The notes under the pieces are model-generated. The model did no database searches, was not told the DNA's origin, and saw only the letters and a program-made list of their open reading frames with translations. The translations under genes were made by a program, and so were the position numbers. From assembly GCF_900107645.1 (NCBI RefSeq), contig NZ_FNQN01000003.1, positions 391,817 through 455,816 of the forward strand: 64,000 nt of DNA, in the 5' to 3' direction. Origin of the DNA: Desulfuromusa kysingii. GTDB taxonomy: Bacteria; Desulfobacterota; Desulfuromonadia; Desulfuromonadales; Geopsychrobacteraceae. Below, piece by piece: positions 44,139 to 53,007 of the stretch (position 1 is the first letter of the stretch; each line of letters opens with the position of its first letter).

Positions 44139-45914
44139 ATGAAGCACAGTGAATCATTTATTGGAAGAGTCCGGAGCGTTACGGGAAGTACTCTCGCCAT
44201 AGAATTGGATGCAAATATTGGGTCGACTTTACCTATCATTGAAGGGATCTTATACAGAGTAGGGCAGATAGGCTCGTTTATAAAAATACCCTTTGGCTAT
44301 GTCGATTTGTTCGGTGTCGTTACCCAAGCAGGCGCAGATGCAATACCCGAAAAACTGATAGAACAAAATGGTAGCGAGTTTGGTGCTCGTTGGATTAAGG
44401 CAACTTTAATAGGAGAGAGGACAGGTAAGGAATTTGAGCGTGGAGTAGTTCAGTTTCCTATTGCTAATGACGAAGCCCATTTAGTTAGTTCAAATGATCT
44501 GATGTTGATTTATGGCGGATTGAAGGAAGATAAATCTATTGTGGTTGGAAATGTAAGTTCCTCTGAAGGGTTGCCAGCAAGAATAGATATTGACAGATTG
44601 GTCAATAGACACTGCGCCATTCTCGGATCAACGGGTAGTGGTAAGTCTAATACGGTTTCTGTAGTTTTAGAGTCACTTGCTACCAAGGAGGGGCTTACCA
44701 ACTCAAGAATTATCCTTATTGATCCTCATGGTGAATATGGGGAAATTTTGAAGAATCATAGTCAAATATTCAAAGTAGGTGCAAATACCTCAAAGGGAGA
44801 TAAGGAATTATATATTCCGTACTGGGCATTGACATTCCAAGAGTTTATAAGAAGCTTTCCAGGCAAGTTAAACGAAAAACAAGAAGAATATATCAGAGAA
44901 AAAGTTCTAGAAAAAAAGATCAAAGCCTCAAAGGGTATAGTACCCATTTCGAAAGAGGAGGCCATTACAGCAGATAGTCCTATTCCATTTAGCGTCAAGC
45001 AGTTGTGGTTCGAATTAGATGACTTTGAACGACAAACTTACCAAGAAAGAGGAAACCCTGAAACTAGCACCCTTGATAAAATAGATGTGGGTGATGCAGA
45101 GACCTTAAAGTCAAACAAATATACCCCCGCTGGCAATGGGGGCGCAGCACCATTTATGAATAATTCTGCACAGGGTATTCTTGGCTTCTTGAATTTAATG
45201 AGAAATCGGTTGTTAGATCACAGGTATAAGTTCTTATATAAGTTGGACTCACTCACTCCAGATTTAAATGGAAAAATAGAAAGCGATTTAGGCCAACTTA
45301 TAAAGGATTGGATAGGGTCAACAAAGCCAATAACAATTCTGGACCTTTCAAGTATCCCGTCTGAAGTTATGAGCTCTATTTCTGGGTCGTTATTGTCAAT
45401 CATCTATGAATTTTGTTACTGGGGCCAAGACCTTGACGTCGGCGGAAGACAAACACCTATATTGTTTGTCTTGGAAGAAGCACACAGCTATTTAAAATCT
45501 GGTGAAAATTCCGTATCTTCTCGCATTGTCCAGAAGATTGCCAAAGAGGGTAGGAAATATGGCGCAGGCCTTTTGCTTGTGACTCAAAGGCCGTCGGAGC
45601 TGGATGAAACGGTGTTGAGCCAATGTGGGTCGGTGATAGCACTTAGAATGACTAATTCAAATGACCGGAGCCACATAAAAAGCGCAGTAGAAGATTCATT
45701 AAATGACTTAGTAGAGTTATTGCCCAGTTTGCGTACAGGTGAAGGTTTGATAATGGGTGAATGCGTCAAGTTGCCCATGCGGACAAAATTTAGCAAAGCT
45801 AAAGACTCTAAGAGTACAGATCCACTTGTCTCAGTGCAGTGGAAAGGTGACCCGCCTAAGGACGAGAACTATAATAAAGTTATTATAGGGTGGAGAAATA
45901 ACGAATTTTTATAA
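44139..45914 (+). CDS. HerA/FtsK-like hexameric ATPase of the SIR2-HerA system
   Basis: 591 residues. N-terminal HAS-barrel-like part (SFIGRVRSVTGSTLAIEL ... YRVGQIGSFIKIPFGY), Walker A GSTGSGKS (163-170), 'IILIDPHGEYGEI', Walker B 'ILFVLEEAHSYL' with E446/E447, and the HerA arginine region 'KIAKEGRKYGAGLLLVTQRPSELDETVLSQC'. HerA ATPases translocate DNA or serve as scaffolds for partner nucleases or NADases. Here the partner is the upstream SIR2 protein. AAGGA lies 7 nt before ATG 44139. Confidence 0.88.
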   Translation: MKHSESFIGRVRSVTGSTLAIELDANIGSTLPIIEGILYRVGQIGSFIKIPFGYVDLFGVVTQAGADAIPEKLIEQNGSEFGARWIKATLIGERTGKEFERGVVQFPIANDEAHLVSSNDLMLIYGGLKEDKSIVVGNVSSSEGLPARIDIDRLVNRHCAILGSTGSGKSNTVSVVLESLATKEGLTNSRIILIDPHGEYGEILKNHSQIFKVGANTSKGDKELYIPYWALTFQEFIRSFPGKLNEKQEEYIREKVLEKKIKASKGIVPISKEEAITADSPIPFSVKQLWFELDDFERQTYQERGNPETSTLDKIDVGDAETLKSNKYTPAGNGGAAPFMNNSAQGILGFLNLMRNRLLDHRYKFLYKLDSLTPDLNGKIESDLGQLIKDWIGSTKPITILDLSSIPSEVMSSISGSLLSIIYEFCYWGQDLDVGGRQTPILFVLEEAHSYLKSGENSVSSRIVQKIAKEGRKYGAGLLLVTQRPSELDETVLSQCGSVIALRMTNSNDRSHIKSAVEDSLNDLVELLPSLRTGEGLIMGECVKLPMRTKFSKAKDSKSTDPLVSVQWKGDPPKDENYNKVIIGWRNNEFL

Positions 45915-45934
45915 CAATTTTAAGGAGCGTAGTC

Positions 45935-46147
45935 ATGGAAAGACAGTCAGTTTCATCTTCAAATATTGCATCTATTGGGTATGATAATGCTACAGAAGTT
46001 TTGGAAGTAGAATTTTTGAATGGATCGGTATATGAGTATAGAAATGTTACCCCAGTGGTATATGAAGAGCTCATGAATGCTGCATCGCATGGCTCATATT
46101 TTAATAGAGAGATACGGATGTCATATCCGTATGAAAAGATTGGATAG
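45935..46147 (+). CDS. KTSC-domain small protein
   Basis: 70 residues that are almost entirely a KTSC domain: 'SSNIASIGYD', 'LEVEFLNGSVYEYRNV', 'VYEELMNAASHGSYFN' and 'IR..YPYEKIG'. KTSC domains are found alone or fused to lysyl-tRNA synthetase and phage proteins; function is unclear, possibly nucleic-acid binding. AAGGAG precedes ATG 45935, and it is 20 bp after the herA stop, so it may be a third member of this SIR2-HerA operon. Confidence 0.8.
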   Translation: MERQSVSSSNIASIGYDNATEVLEVEFLNGSVYEYRNVTPVVYEELMNAASHGSYFNREIRMSYPYEKIG

Positions 46148-46255
46148 TTGAGAAAATATCGGGAGGGTCTGTTTTATTCTACTTAATTGAGTTAAATAAA
46201 AAGGGCTGGATTACTTTTAGTGTCATAAGATCTTAAAAAAAACGAGACTTTAACC

Positions 46256-47503
46256 ATGCGCTTCATCCATATCTCCGACATCCACCTTGGCAAAACCTAT
46301 CGAACCTCCACGGGTGAAGCGGAACGCTACGAGGATTTCTTCCGTTGTCTGGCCGAAATCATCACCGATGCTATCGAAGCAAAGGTCGACTTCGTCCTAA
46401 TTGGCGGCGACCTATTCCACGTCGGTCAGATCCTGCCGAAAACCTTCGCTAAAACCATAGAAACCCTACAACCCCTAAAAGAAGCCAACATCCCCTGCAT
46501 TGCTATCGAAGGAAACCATGACTGGATTCACCGTCGCGACAGCATCTCGTGGATGGAAGCACTGTCGCAGATGGGTTACATTAAACTACTGCGCCCATCC
46601 CGCACCGAAGAGGGCGGTTACAGCTTTGACCCTTTCGATGAAGAGACCGCCATGGGTGGTCACATCGAGATCGGTGGCGTCAATATCTATGGCCTCGGTT
46701 ACATCGGTGCCCAGGCAGGCAGTCACGTTGAGCGTATCTGCGAGGCGGTCACTACCGAAAACAATCTGCTGCTTTTCCACGTTGGCATCTGGAGCTATTC
46801 CCCTGTAGAGATCGGCAACATGAAGCTTGAAGAGGCACATCCGCTGGCTGAAAAGTTCGGTTACGTTGCTCTTGGTCACGGACACAAGCCCTATGTCATC
46901 AAAACCCCTGAAGGAAGACCCTACGCCTACAATCCCGGTTCTCCGGAACGGGTCAACTTCGGTGAAGAGAAGTATGACAAGGGTTACTACTTCGTCACCT
47001 ATGAGAACGGCGAGTTCATCCCAGAATTCAGAAACACGTCACCACGACCGATGTTTGTAGAAACCATTGATTTAAACGGCGCGGAGAATGCCGAACAGGC
47101 TCTCGACATGTTCAACGAGCAGGTGGCTAACAAGGTCGATACCTCGGACGATGATCGCAAGCCTCTGTTGGAACTGAAGCTAACCGGTCGGGTCGGTTTC
47201 CACCCCTTTGAGCTGGGGCGTGAGCGGTTGAAAGCCGTTCTTGAGGAACTGGTAGACCCGCTGCATGTCGAGATCAAAAATCATCTTTCCCTGGTCAGCA
47301 GCGCCGGTGAGGGAGAGTCCTCCAAAATGAGTTTGGAAGAGATCGAAAATGAAGTCCTGCATGAGTTGATCAAGTCCGGCAGCGAATACCAGGGGCGTGA
47401 GGAGGAACTGATTCGGCTTTCGATCTCTCTGAAAAAAGCAGTACAAAAAGGTAACGTCGATGGTGATGAGCTCTTGGCCTTGCTTGATGCGGAGGGGAAC
47501 TAA
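46256..47503 (+). CDS. SbcD/Mre11-like nuclease
   Basis: 415 residues. Motifs: 'ISDIHLGKTY' (D-x-H), 'VLIGGDLFHVG', 'IEGNHDW', 'LLFHVGIW' and 'ALGHGHKPY', the order of Mre11/SbcD phosphoesterases, followed by a capping region with 'AYNPGSPERVNF'. Together with the next gene it would form an SbcCD-type dsDNA end and hairpin nuclease. Coupled to the SbcC-like gene by a TAATG overlap at 47501-47505. The location inside a defence island, away from housekeeping genes, suggests an accessory copy rather than the chromosomal sbcCD. Confidence 0.85.
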   Translation: MRFIHISDIHLGKTYRTSTGEAERYEDFFRCLAEIITDAIEAKVDFVLIGGDLFHVGQILPKTFAKTIETLQPLKEANIPCIAIEGNHDWIHRRDSISWMEALSQMGYIKLLRPSRTEEGGYSFDPFDEETAMGGHIEIGGVNIYGLGYIGAQAGSHVERICEAVTTENNLLLFHVGIWSYSPVEIGNMKLEEAHPLAEKFGYVALGHGHKPYVIKTPEGRPYAYNPGSPERVNFGEEKYDKGYYFVTYENGEFIPEFRNTSPRPMFVETIDLNGAENAEQALDMFNEQVANKVDTSDDDRKPLLELKLTGRVGFHPFELGRERLKAVLEELVDPLHVEIKNHLSLVSSAGEGESSKMSLEEIENEVLHELIKSGSEYQGREEELIRLSISLKKAVQKGNVDGDELLALLDAEGN

Positions 47504-49941
47504 TGCAGATCCTCTCCATTCATCTCAAGAATATCAAATCACACCGCGACACCGAACTGGATTTCTCACCCGGCATCAATGTCCTTTCTGGCCTCAATGG
47601 CGTCGGTAAAAGCACCATTTTCGAATCGATCGGCTATGCCATGTTTGGCGTTGATGCGCAGAGCTTTGTTGGCAACGTCGATCGATTTATCTCGATCGGT
47701 GCTAAACGGGGCGAAATTGCCGTTGTCTTTCAACGGGTGGATGACGAGCGTTATCGGGTCAGCCGGACTGTTGGTACGCCATCAAAGTGGTTGCTAGCCA
47801 AGGAGGTCGGTGGCGGATTCGAGGTAGAGGAGCATAAAGACAGTAAAGAAACCGAGGCCCGACTCAAAGAACTGCTTGGGCTGAACTCGGGACGTTCTTT
47901 GGCTGAACAGTTTGAGTTGGTGATTGGCCCGTTTCAACATGAATTTCTTGGGCCATTTGTGATCAAACAGCCGTCCAAGCGGCGTGACAAGTTCGATGAG
48001 ATTCTCGGAATTGACAGCTGGCGCAAGACCTTCAACGAGACCAAGGTGCTGGCCAGTACAATCAAGGCGAAGGTTGATTCGTTGGAGAGTGCCATCGGTC
48101 CACTTAAAGAACAAGTCGCAGAACTCCCAGGGAAAAAGGACGAACACAAGACGGCCAAGCAGAACCTTGAGCAAACTGAGAAAGATCTGAAAATTCAGCA
48201 GCAGAAACTTAAGGAACTGGAAAATCTGCTGGTCGATGCTGACAAGCGCGAAAAAACCCTCAAAGAGTTTGAAAAAGAGATCGATGCGCTCAAGGAGCGG
48301 ATCGGTAACGGTAAGGAAATGATCGGTAAACAGAAGGTGCTGGTTAGTGAGGCGGAAAAAGCTCACAAAATTACTGAGGAGTCTGTGTCTGGTAAAAAAG
48401 CCTTTGAACAGGCTGAGACCAGGCTGACCGAACTGCGCGAGCAGGTCAAGGTGCAGCGCCAGCTTGAACAGGAAGTCGCCGATCTCAAGACGAAGGTTGG
48501 CACTCTGGGGGAAAGATTCAACCTCGAATCGAAAGCTGTTGAGAAAGCCGCTCAGGAGCTTGCGGAAGAAGAGAGTCAGCTTTCTGAAAACCGGAAAGAG
48601 TTGGTTGTTGATGAGAAGCAGAAGTCTTTGTCTGTCCGTCTCCCGGAAATCCGTTCGGCGATTGATAAGGTGCGTAAGCAGCTCGGGCAGCTCGAAGGCC
48701 GCCGATCTGGCCTTGAAGAAGGGAGCGAAAAGCTCGCCGAGGGGATCTGTCCGTTCTTTCAGGAGCCTTGCCTCAATATTGCCGAAAAGTCTCCGGGTGA
48801 TGTCTTTTCTGCCAAGTTCGATGATATGGACAAGGAACGACAACGACTGACTGGAGAGTTTGAGGCGCTAGAACAGGAAGAAAAGGCTGCCAGCCAGGCA
48901 AATGATCTTCTAAAAGAGGTTGCTGTCAAGCTTAAGGGGATTGACGATCAGGTGGAGAAGTTAGCCGAGCGTCGCAAAGATAACGCAACCAATGCTGAAA
49001 GCCTGAACGGATTGCAGAAGGAGCAGGCCACAGTCCAGCAGCAACTGGAAGAGAAACAGAAGGTTCTGGAATCCTACGATCGATTGCAGGCAGATATTGA
49101 CGCGGCTGAAAAAGTAAAAGGACAACACCAGGAGTCACGAGACCGATATGTAGCTAATCAACAACAGGCTGCCGAACTTGAACAGCGTCGAGCGGATCTT
49201 GAGAAGTTCGAAAACTATCTCAAACAGTTACAGGAAAATCTGGCCGACAAGGAAGCTGCCCATAGCATGGCAGGCAAGGAATATAATGCCGCCGAACACG
49301 AGGCTTTGCGCAAGCAGAAAGATGAGCTGGGGGGAGATGTTGGTGCACTAGGACAAAAGGTCAAGGGGCTGATGGCCGATGTTTTCCGTCTTGCCGCCGA
49401 GATCGACAAGCTCAAGAAGATCGAGGAAAATATCGCTGTCAAACAGGCTCAGATCAAATCGTTTAAAGAAAAAGATGAACTGGTCAAATTCCTGCGCAAT
49501 CGGGTCTTCCGTAACGTATCCACTTTCCTTTCTGAGCGTTTCCGTGAGGAGATCAGCCAGAGAGCAAACCAAATCTACCGGATTATTGCCGAAGTTGATG
49601 AAGAGCTGGCCTGGGGAGATAACTACCAAATCGTTCTGCGTGACATGGTTGGTGGCGAATTGCGCGAGCGGGCCGACGATCAGCTCTCCGGTGGGCAGAC
49701 CATGAGCGCAGTCGTAGCGTTACGTTTGGCGATGTTACAGACCATTGGTGCCCGGATCGCCTTCTTTGATGAACCAACCTCGAACCTTGATGCAGCACGC
49801 CGGGAGAACCTGGCTCACGCTTTCCGCGCCATTGATGTCGGCAAGGAGGATGTCACCGAGCACTGGTATGACCAATTGTTCCTGATTAGCCATGATGTAG
49901 CTTTTACTGAAATTACGGACCAAATTTTGACGCTGGAATAA
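47503..49941 (+). CDS. SbcC/Rad50-like SMC ATPase
   Basis: 812 residues. N-terminal ABC half with Walker A 'GLNGVGKSTIFESIGYAMFG', long coiled coils (about 180-680), and a C-terminal half with signature 'DDQLSGGQTMSAVVALRLAM' and Walker B 'IAFFDEPTSNLD'. The hook is unusual: instead of CxxC the apex reads ICPFFQEPCLN, C416-x6-C423. With about 810 residues it is shorter than E. coli SbcC (about 1050) and closer to archaeal Rad50. Acts with the SbcD-like subunit encoded just upstream. Confidence 0.85.
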   Translation: MQILSIHLKNIKSHRDTELDFSPGINVLSGLNGVGKSTIFESIGYAMFGVDAQSFVGNVDRFISIGAKRGEIAVVFQRVDDERYRVSRTVGTPSKWLLAKEVGGGFEVEEHKDSKETEARLKELLGLNSGRSLAEQFELVIGPFQHEFLGPFVIKQPSKRRDKFDEILGIDSWRKTFNETKVLASTIKAKVDSLESAIGPLKEQVAELPGKKDEHKTAKQNLEQTEKDLKIQQQKLKELENLLVDADKREKTLKEFEKEIDALKERIGNGKEMIGKQKVLVSEAEKAHKITEESVSGKKAFEQAETRLTELREQVKVQRQLEQEVADLKTKVGTLGERFNLESKAVEKAAQELAEEESQLSENRKELVVDEKQKSLSVRLPEIRSAIDKVRKQLGQLEGRRSGLEEGSEKLAEGICPFFQEPCLNIAEKSPGDVFSAKFDDMDKERQRLTGEFEALEQEEKAASQANDLLKEVAVKLKGIDDQVEKLAERRKDNATNAESLNGLQKEQATVQQQLEEKQKVLESYDRLQADIDAAEKVKGQHQESRDRYVANQQQAAELEQRRADLEKFENYLKQLQENLADKEAAHSMAGKEYNAAEHEALRKQKDELGGDVGALGQKVKGLMADVFRLAAEIDKLKKIEENIAVKQAQIKSFKEKDELVKFLRNRVFRNVSTFLSERFREEISQRANQIYRIIAEVDEELAWGDNYQIVLRDMVGGELRERADDQLSGGQTMSAVVALRLAMLQTIGARIAFFDEPTSNLDAARRENLAHAFRAIDVGKEDVTEHWYDQLFLISHDVAFTEITDQILTLE

Positions 49942-49963
49942 ATCTGTAGAGACCGGAGACCTT

Positions 49964-50650
49964 ATGCCAGACACGATTGTTGGTTTACTTATCATTGTTA
50001 TAGCAATTTTCCCCGGATTAATAGGCGAGAAAATTTATCGAGTCTTAGTGGGAGTTGACTGGAGAGAGAAAGAATGGCAAGGAGTTCTGAGGTTGATTGG
50101 TTTTAGTGTTGTTGGCGTTACTTTATATGCTCTAGTTTCAGATTTTTTTAATTGGTCACCCCCGGTGCATATACTGCCATCTACCTACGAAAAGATTTCT
50201 TCTCAAGCATCTTTTTTGCCTAGTATCTTTATCCCATATAGTGGACATCTTCTAGGTGGGGGGATTGCGGGTTTTCTTGGGGCCTGGGGGGCGAAACTGT
50301 TGGCAAGATTTTCATCAAGCTCTGCTTTCCCTTGCGCATGGGACCAGTTTGTAAGGTCTTATGTTCCAAACCATTGGGTTGTTATAGGGCTGGAAAGTGG
50401 TGAAATATACGCTGGTAAGTTGAAAATCGCAGATATCGCTGCTTCTTCGGAAGAAAGGGATCTTATACTGGAAGAACCTGCTTTATATAACGCTGAATCA
50501 AGTGATTATATTTCTACTCCCTACCAATACATATTTATTAAATCAAGGGCTTTATATTCAATCGCAGCAGTAAATGAACCAACGATTGACAAACGTATTA
50601 TTCCGATAGGTGAAGCTCTTTTCTCAGGAGGTGAAAACGATGAGTCCTAA
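49964..50650 (+). CDS. DUF6338-like membrane protein
   Basis: 228 residues. Three hydrophobic segments, about 4-20 (TIVGLLIIVIAIFPGLIG), 44-62 and 95-118, then a soluble C-terminal part with 'WVVIGLESGEIYAGKL', 'DLILEEPALYN' and a final beta region. The pattern FPG in the first helix and 'V.LESGE.Y.G...' later is that of DUF6338-type proteins often seen near defence genes; function unknown. CGGAGA precedes ATG 49964. It is 22 bp after the SbcC-like gene and overlaps a proline-rich small ORF. Confidence 0.6.
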   Translation: MPDTIVGLLIIVIAIFPGLIGEKIYRVLVGVDWREKEWQGVLRLIGFSVVGVTLYALVSDFFNWSPPVHILPSTYEKISSQASFLPSIFIPYSGHLLGGGIAGFLGAWGAKLLARFSSSSAFPCAWDQFVRSYVPNHWVVIGLESGEIYAGKLKIADIAASSEERDLILEEPALYNAESSDYISTPYQYIFIKSRALYSIAAVNEPTIDKRIIPIGEALFSGGENDES

Positions 50651-50780
50651 GCCCCCAACATCACCAAGGCCAACCCCTTCACCTGGAGATGGTGGCAGGA
50701 GGGGTGGATATCAACCAAGTACGCCAAGTAGACCACCAGCAGCGCCTTCTCCGCCACCTCCACCTACGCCTAAGAAATAA
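50640..50780 (+). CDS. Proline-rich microprotein overlapping the DUF6338-like gene
   Basis: ATG 50640 to TAA 50780 encodes 46 residues, about 40% proline (MSPKPPTSPRPTPSPGDGGR ... PAAPSPPPPPTPKK). A perfect AGGAGG lies at 50627-50632, 7 nt upstream, inside the end of the DUF6338-like gene, with an 11-bp overlap. Strong signal and sense of coupling make translation likely. Low-complexity composition prevents homology-based naming. Could be a linker-like partner binding the upstream membrane protein. Confidence 0.6.
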   Translation: MSPKPPTSPRPTPSPGDGGRRGGYQPSTPSRPPAAPSPPPPPTPKK

Positions 50781-50811
50781 CAGATAAAGTTTTAGTCTAG
50801 ATCATCGGCGG

Positions 50812-50831
50812 TTCAAACCACATGGTTTGAA
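50812..50831. repeat. Small hairpin TTCAAACC/GGTTTGAA
   Basis: An 8-bp perfect inverted repeat with a 4-nt loop between the microprotein and jetA. There is no T-run, so it is more likely an operator or RNA hairpin than a terminator. Confidence 0.4.
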
Positions 50832-50844
50832 TCGGAGGGAGATA

Positions 50845-50886
50845 ATGGGTGGATGCGATATTTTTTTCGGTTTTTTGTCTGGCTGA
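50845..50886 (+). CDS. Possible 13-residue leader peptide before jetA
   Basis: ATG 50845 to TGA 50886 encodes MGGCDIFFGFLSG, preceded by GGAGGGAG. The short hydrophobic peptide is followed by the operator-like motif at 50890-50904 and lies about 100 bp upstream of jetA. The strong ribosome binding site is the only real support. Confidence 0.25.
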   Translation: MGGCDIFFGFLSG

Positions 50887-50889
50887 ACG

Positions 50890-50904
50890 TGACTTATTCT
50901 GTCA
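50890..50904. promoter_or_regulatory. Operator-like TGACTTATTCTGTCA upstream of jetA
   Basis: An imperfect palindrome with TGAC and GTCA ends. It matches 13 of 15 positions of TGACATATTCTGTCG upstream of the first DUF2779 gene (27112-27126). It lies 79 bp before the jetA start, in a plausible promoter position. Confidence 0.5.
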
Positions 50905-50982
50905 TGGTGCTTTGTTGTTTACGTAGTAGTAGATTGGATAGCGTTATTATGAGTGTAAGCTAGGTTTTGGCGGGGGACTACT

Positions 50983-52413
50983 TTGGACTACGAATATATA
51001 AAATCTCTGAAAACGAATAATCCTGCTTTGAGAGCCATCAGCTCTGACAGCGCCCCACTGACCTTGTCGTTTTTTCACAAAGTTTTCATCGAGCCGAATC
51101 GTCGTTCCATCCCTCACCAGGAATTACTCTCATTGCTTGACGATGAACTCTACAATCTACGCCAAAGCTACGGGGAATACGTTCATAAGATGACGGCCAA
51201 GCAGTATCTGGCTCTTTGGTGCGACAGCAACTCCTATCTTTCAAAGCGTTATCCTGATCGGGGCGATGAGCCTATCTACGATCTGACCCCCTCAATTGTT
51301 AAAGCCATAGAGTGGCTCTCCGATCTGAAACCGAAAGCTTTTGTTGGCACAGAATCCCGTCTGCTGACCGTGTTCAATATCCTCCGAGAAATCGACTCCA
51401 AAGCTTCGGATAGCCCCGAGCGTCGAATCCAGGAACTGGAGCGCACCAAAGATGAAATTGATCGGGAGATTGACCTGATCAGCAAGGGTGGGTATAAGCC
51501 TTTTTCGGAAACTCAGATCAGGGAGCGTTTTATTGAAGCCGAAGAAACTGCGCGACGCTTGGTTGCTGACTTTCGCCAGGTTGAGCAAAACGTGCGGGAT
51601 CTCGACAAAGAAGCTCGCCAGCTTTTTGTGACGGCTGATGCGCCCAAAGGCGCAGTACTGGACGATGTCTTTGAGCGGAGAGAAAGTATTACGACATCTG
51701 ACCAGGGGTGTAGTTTCCGTTCTTTTTGGGAGTTTTTGATGAATCCTGTTCGCCAGCAGGAGTTGGCTGATTTACTCGACAATATCCTTGCGTTGGAGGT
51801 TCTTGAAGATATGGTTCAGGAGTCATTCCTTCCAGATGCGAAGTATGCGCTTCTGGATGCTGGACGTGCCGTCTATAAGACGACCAACCGTCTCGCTGAC
51901 CAGTTGCGTCGTTACATTGATGATCGTGTTCATCTCGAAAACAAGCGAATCATGGAGATTATCCGCGATATTGAGCAGAAGGCTCTTGAACTTAAGGAAC
52001 ACCAGCCTCAGGATTTTTGCTTCGGAATTGATGAAATTTCACCTGAAATAGATCTGACTATGGCAAGAACTCTACACAAGGCCAATCTGCCAGAAGATTT
52101 TTCCGGCGTAGTGTTGGAGGATGGAGTCGTCGACATTGATGTTTCTGCCTTGTTTAATCGAGAGGATATTGATTACGGTGAGTTAAGCGATCGAATCGGT
52201 GGGCTTTTACGTGATCAAGATCAGATCACATTGCCTGAGGTGATCAACAGATATCCGATTACCAAAGGCGTCAGTGAAATTGTTGCTTATTTCGAGGTGG
52301 GCCATGACAGCGGAAAAGTTGTTGTCAGTGGTGACCAGAAGGATGTGCTCAATATTTCCATCGATGGCCGCGACACGCAATTGAAAGTACCCAGGCTGAT
52401 TTTTACCCGATAG
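50983..52413 (+). CDS. jetA: Wadjet subunit JetA (DUF3375)
   Basis: 476 residues, helical throughout, beginning 'LKTNNPALRAISSDSAPLTL SFFHKVF' in the way of DUF3375 proteins, with winged-helix-like early region and a coiled-coil centre (QELERTKDEIDREIDLI). JetA is the kleisin (MukF-like) subunit of the Wadjet plasmid-cleaving SMC complex. The start is TTG 50983 with GGGGG eight bases upstream; no ATG is better placed. Followed after 12 bp by jetB. The four genes are complete and in canonical order. Confidence 0.9.
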   Translation: MDYEYIKSLKTNNPALRAISSDSAPLTLSFFHKVFIEPNRRSIPHQELLSLLDDELYNLRQSYGEYVHKMTAKQYLALWCDSNSYLSKRYPDRGDEPIYDLTPSIVKAIEWLSDLKPKAFVGTESRLLTVFNILREIDSKASDSPERRIQELERTKDEIDREIDLISKGGYKPFSETQIRERFIEAEETARRLVADFRQVEQNVRDLDKEARQLFVTADAPKGAVLDDVFERRESITTSDQGCSFRSFWEFLMNPVRQQELADLLDNILALEVLEDMVQESFLPDAKYALLDAGRAVYKTTNRLADQLRRYIDDRVHLENKRIMEIIRDIEQKALELKEHQPQDFCFGIDEISPEIDLTMARTLHKANLPEDFSGVVLEDGVVDIDVSALFNREDIDYGELSDRIGGLLRDQDQITLPEVINRYPITKGVSEIVAYFEVGHDSGKVVVSGDQKDVLNISIDGRDTQLKVPRLIFTR

Positions 52414-52425
52414 GAGTACTACGGT

Positions 52426-53007
52426 ATGGACAGGCGAAATAATATTTCTCATGCAATTGTTGCCCTTATGAAAGGAGTTGTCTACAAGGACAAACACCCG
52501 CGTCACTGGATAACCATTCTGGGTTCATTTGCAGCAGTCAACTCACATTTTGTCTATGTCGGACTTGAACTTTTTCTTGACGAAGCCGAAGGGTTTGCTT
52601 TTCTCAAACAGATTCCTAACGAAGATGATCCTGATCCTTTGCCAAGGCTGATTCCTAAAAGGCCGCTTGGTTTTCAGACCAGTTTGATTTGTGTTTTATT
52701 ACGCAAACGTCTTGCTGAACACGATGCTTCAACCTCTGAACCACGTCTAATTATGACCGAGGAAGAAGTTTTTGATATGGTCAAGGCTTTCATCCCAGAG
52801 AAAACAAACGAGGCAAAATTGCACGATGAAATTCGGCGCAACATTGCCAAGGTTGCAGAGATGGGTTTTCTTGACGAGTTGAAAAAAGCTGAGGAGACTA
52901 CTTACGAGGTGCGTCGGATTATCAAGGCCGCTTTTAATGCCGATGCTTTGGCGGATCTCGATAATTTACTTGAGGGGTATCGAAATTATGCAGCAGCAAC
53001 TGCTTGA
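52426..53007 (+). CDS. jetB: Wadjet subunit JetB (DUF4194)
   Basis: 193 residues. 'ISHAIVALMKGVVYKDKHPRHW' at the N-terminus and 'PLGFQTSLICVLLRKRLAEHD' are typical DUF4194 features; JetB is the KITE (MukE-like) subunit that binds the kleisin. AGGAG lies 8 nt before ATG 52426. Its last 20 bp overlap the start of jetC. Confidence 0.9.
   Translation: MDRRNNISHAIVALMKGVVYKDKHPRHWITILGSFAAVNSHFVYVGLELFLDEAEGFAFLKQIPNEDDPDPLPRLIPKRPLGFQTSLICVLLRKRLAEHDASTSEPRLIMTEEEVFDMVKAFIPEKTNEAKLHDEIRRNIAKVAEMGFLDELKKAEETTYEVRRIIKAAFNADALADLDNLLEGYRNYAAATA

Noticed and set aside
47794..48843. A 349-codon open frame on the minus strand
   Set aside because: It is antisense to the coiled-coil part of the SbcC-like gene. 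Leu/Phe-rich composition is what K/E-rich coiled coils give on the opposite strand; no ribosome binding site.
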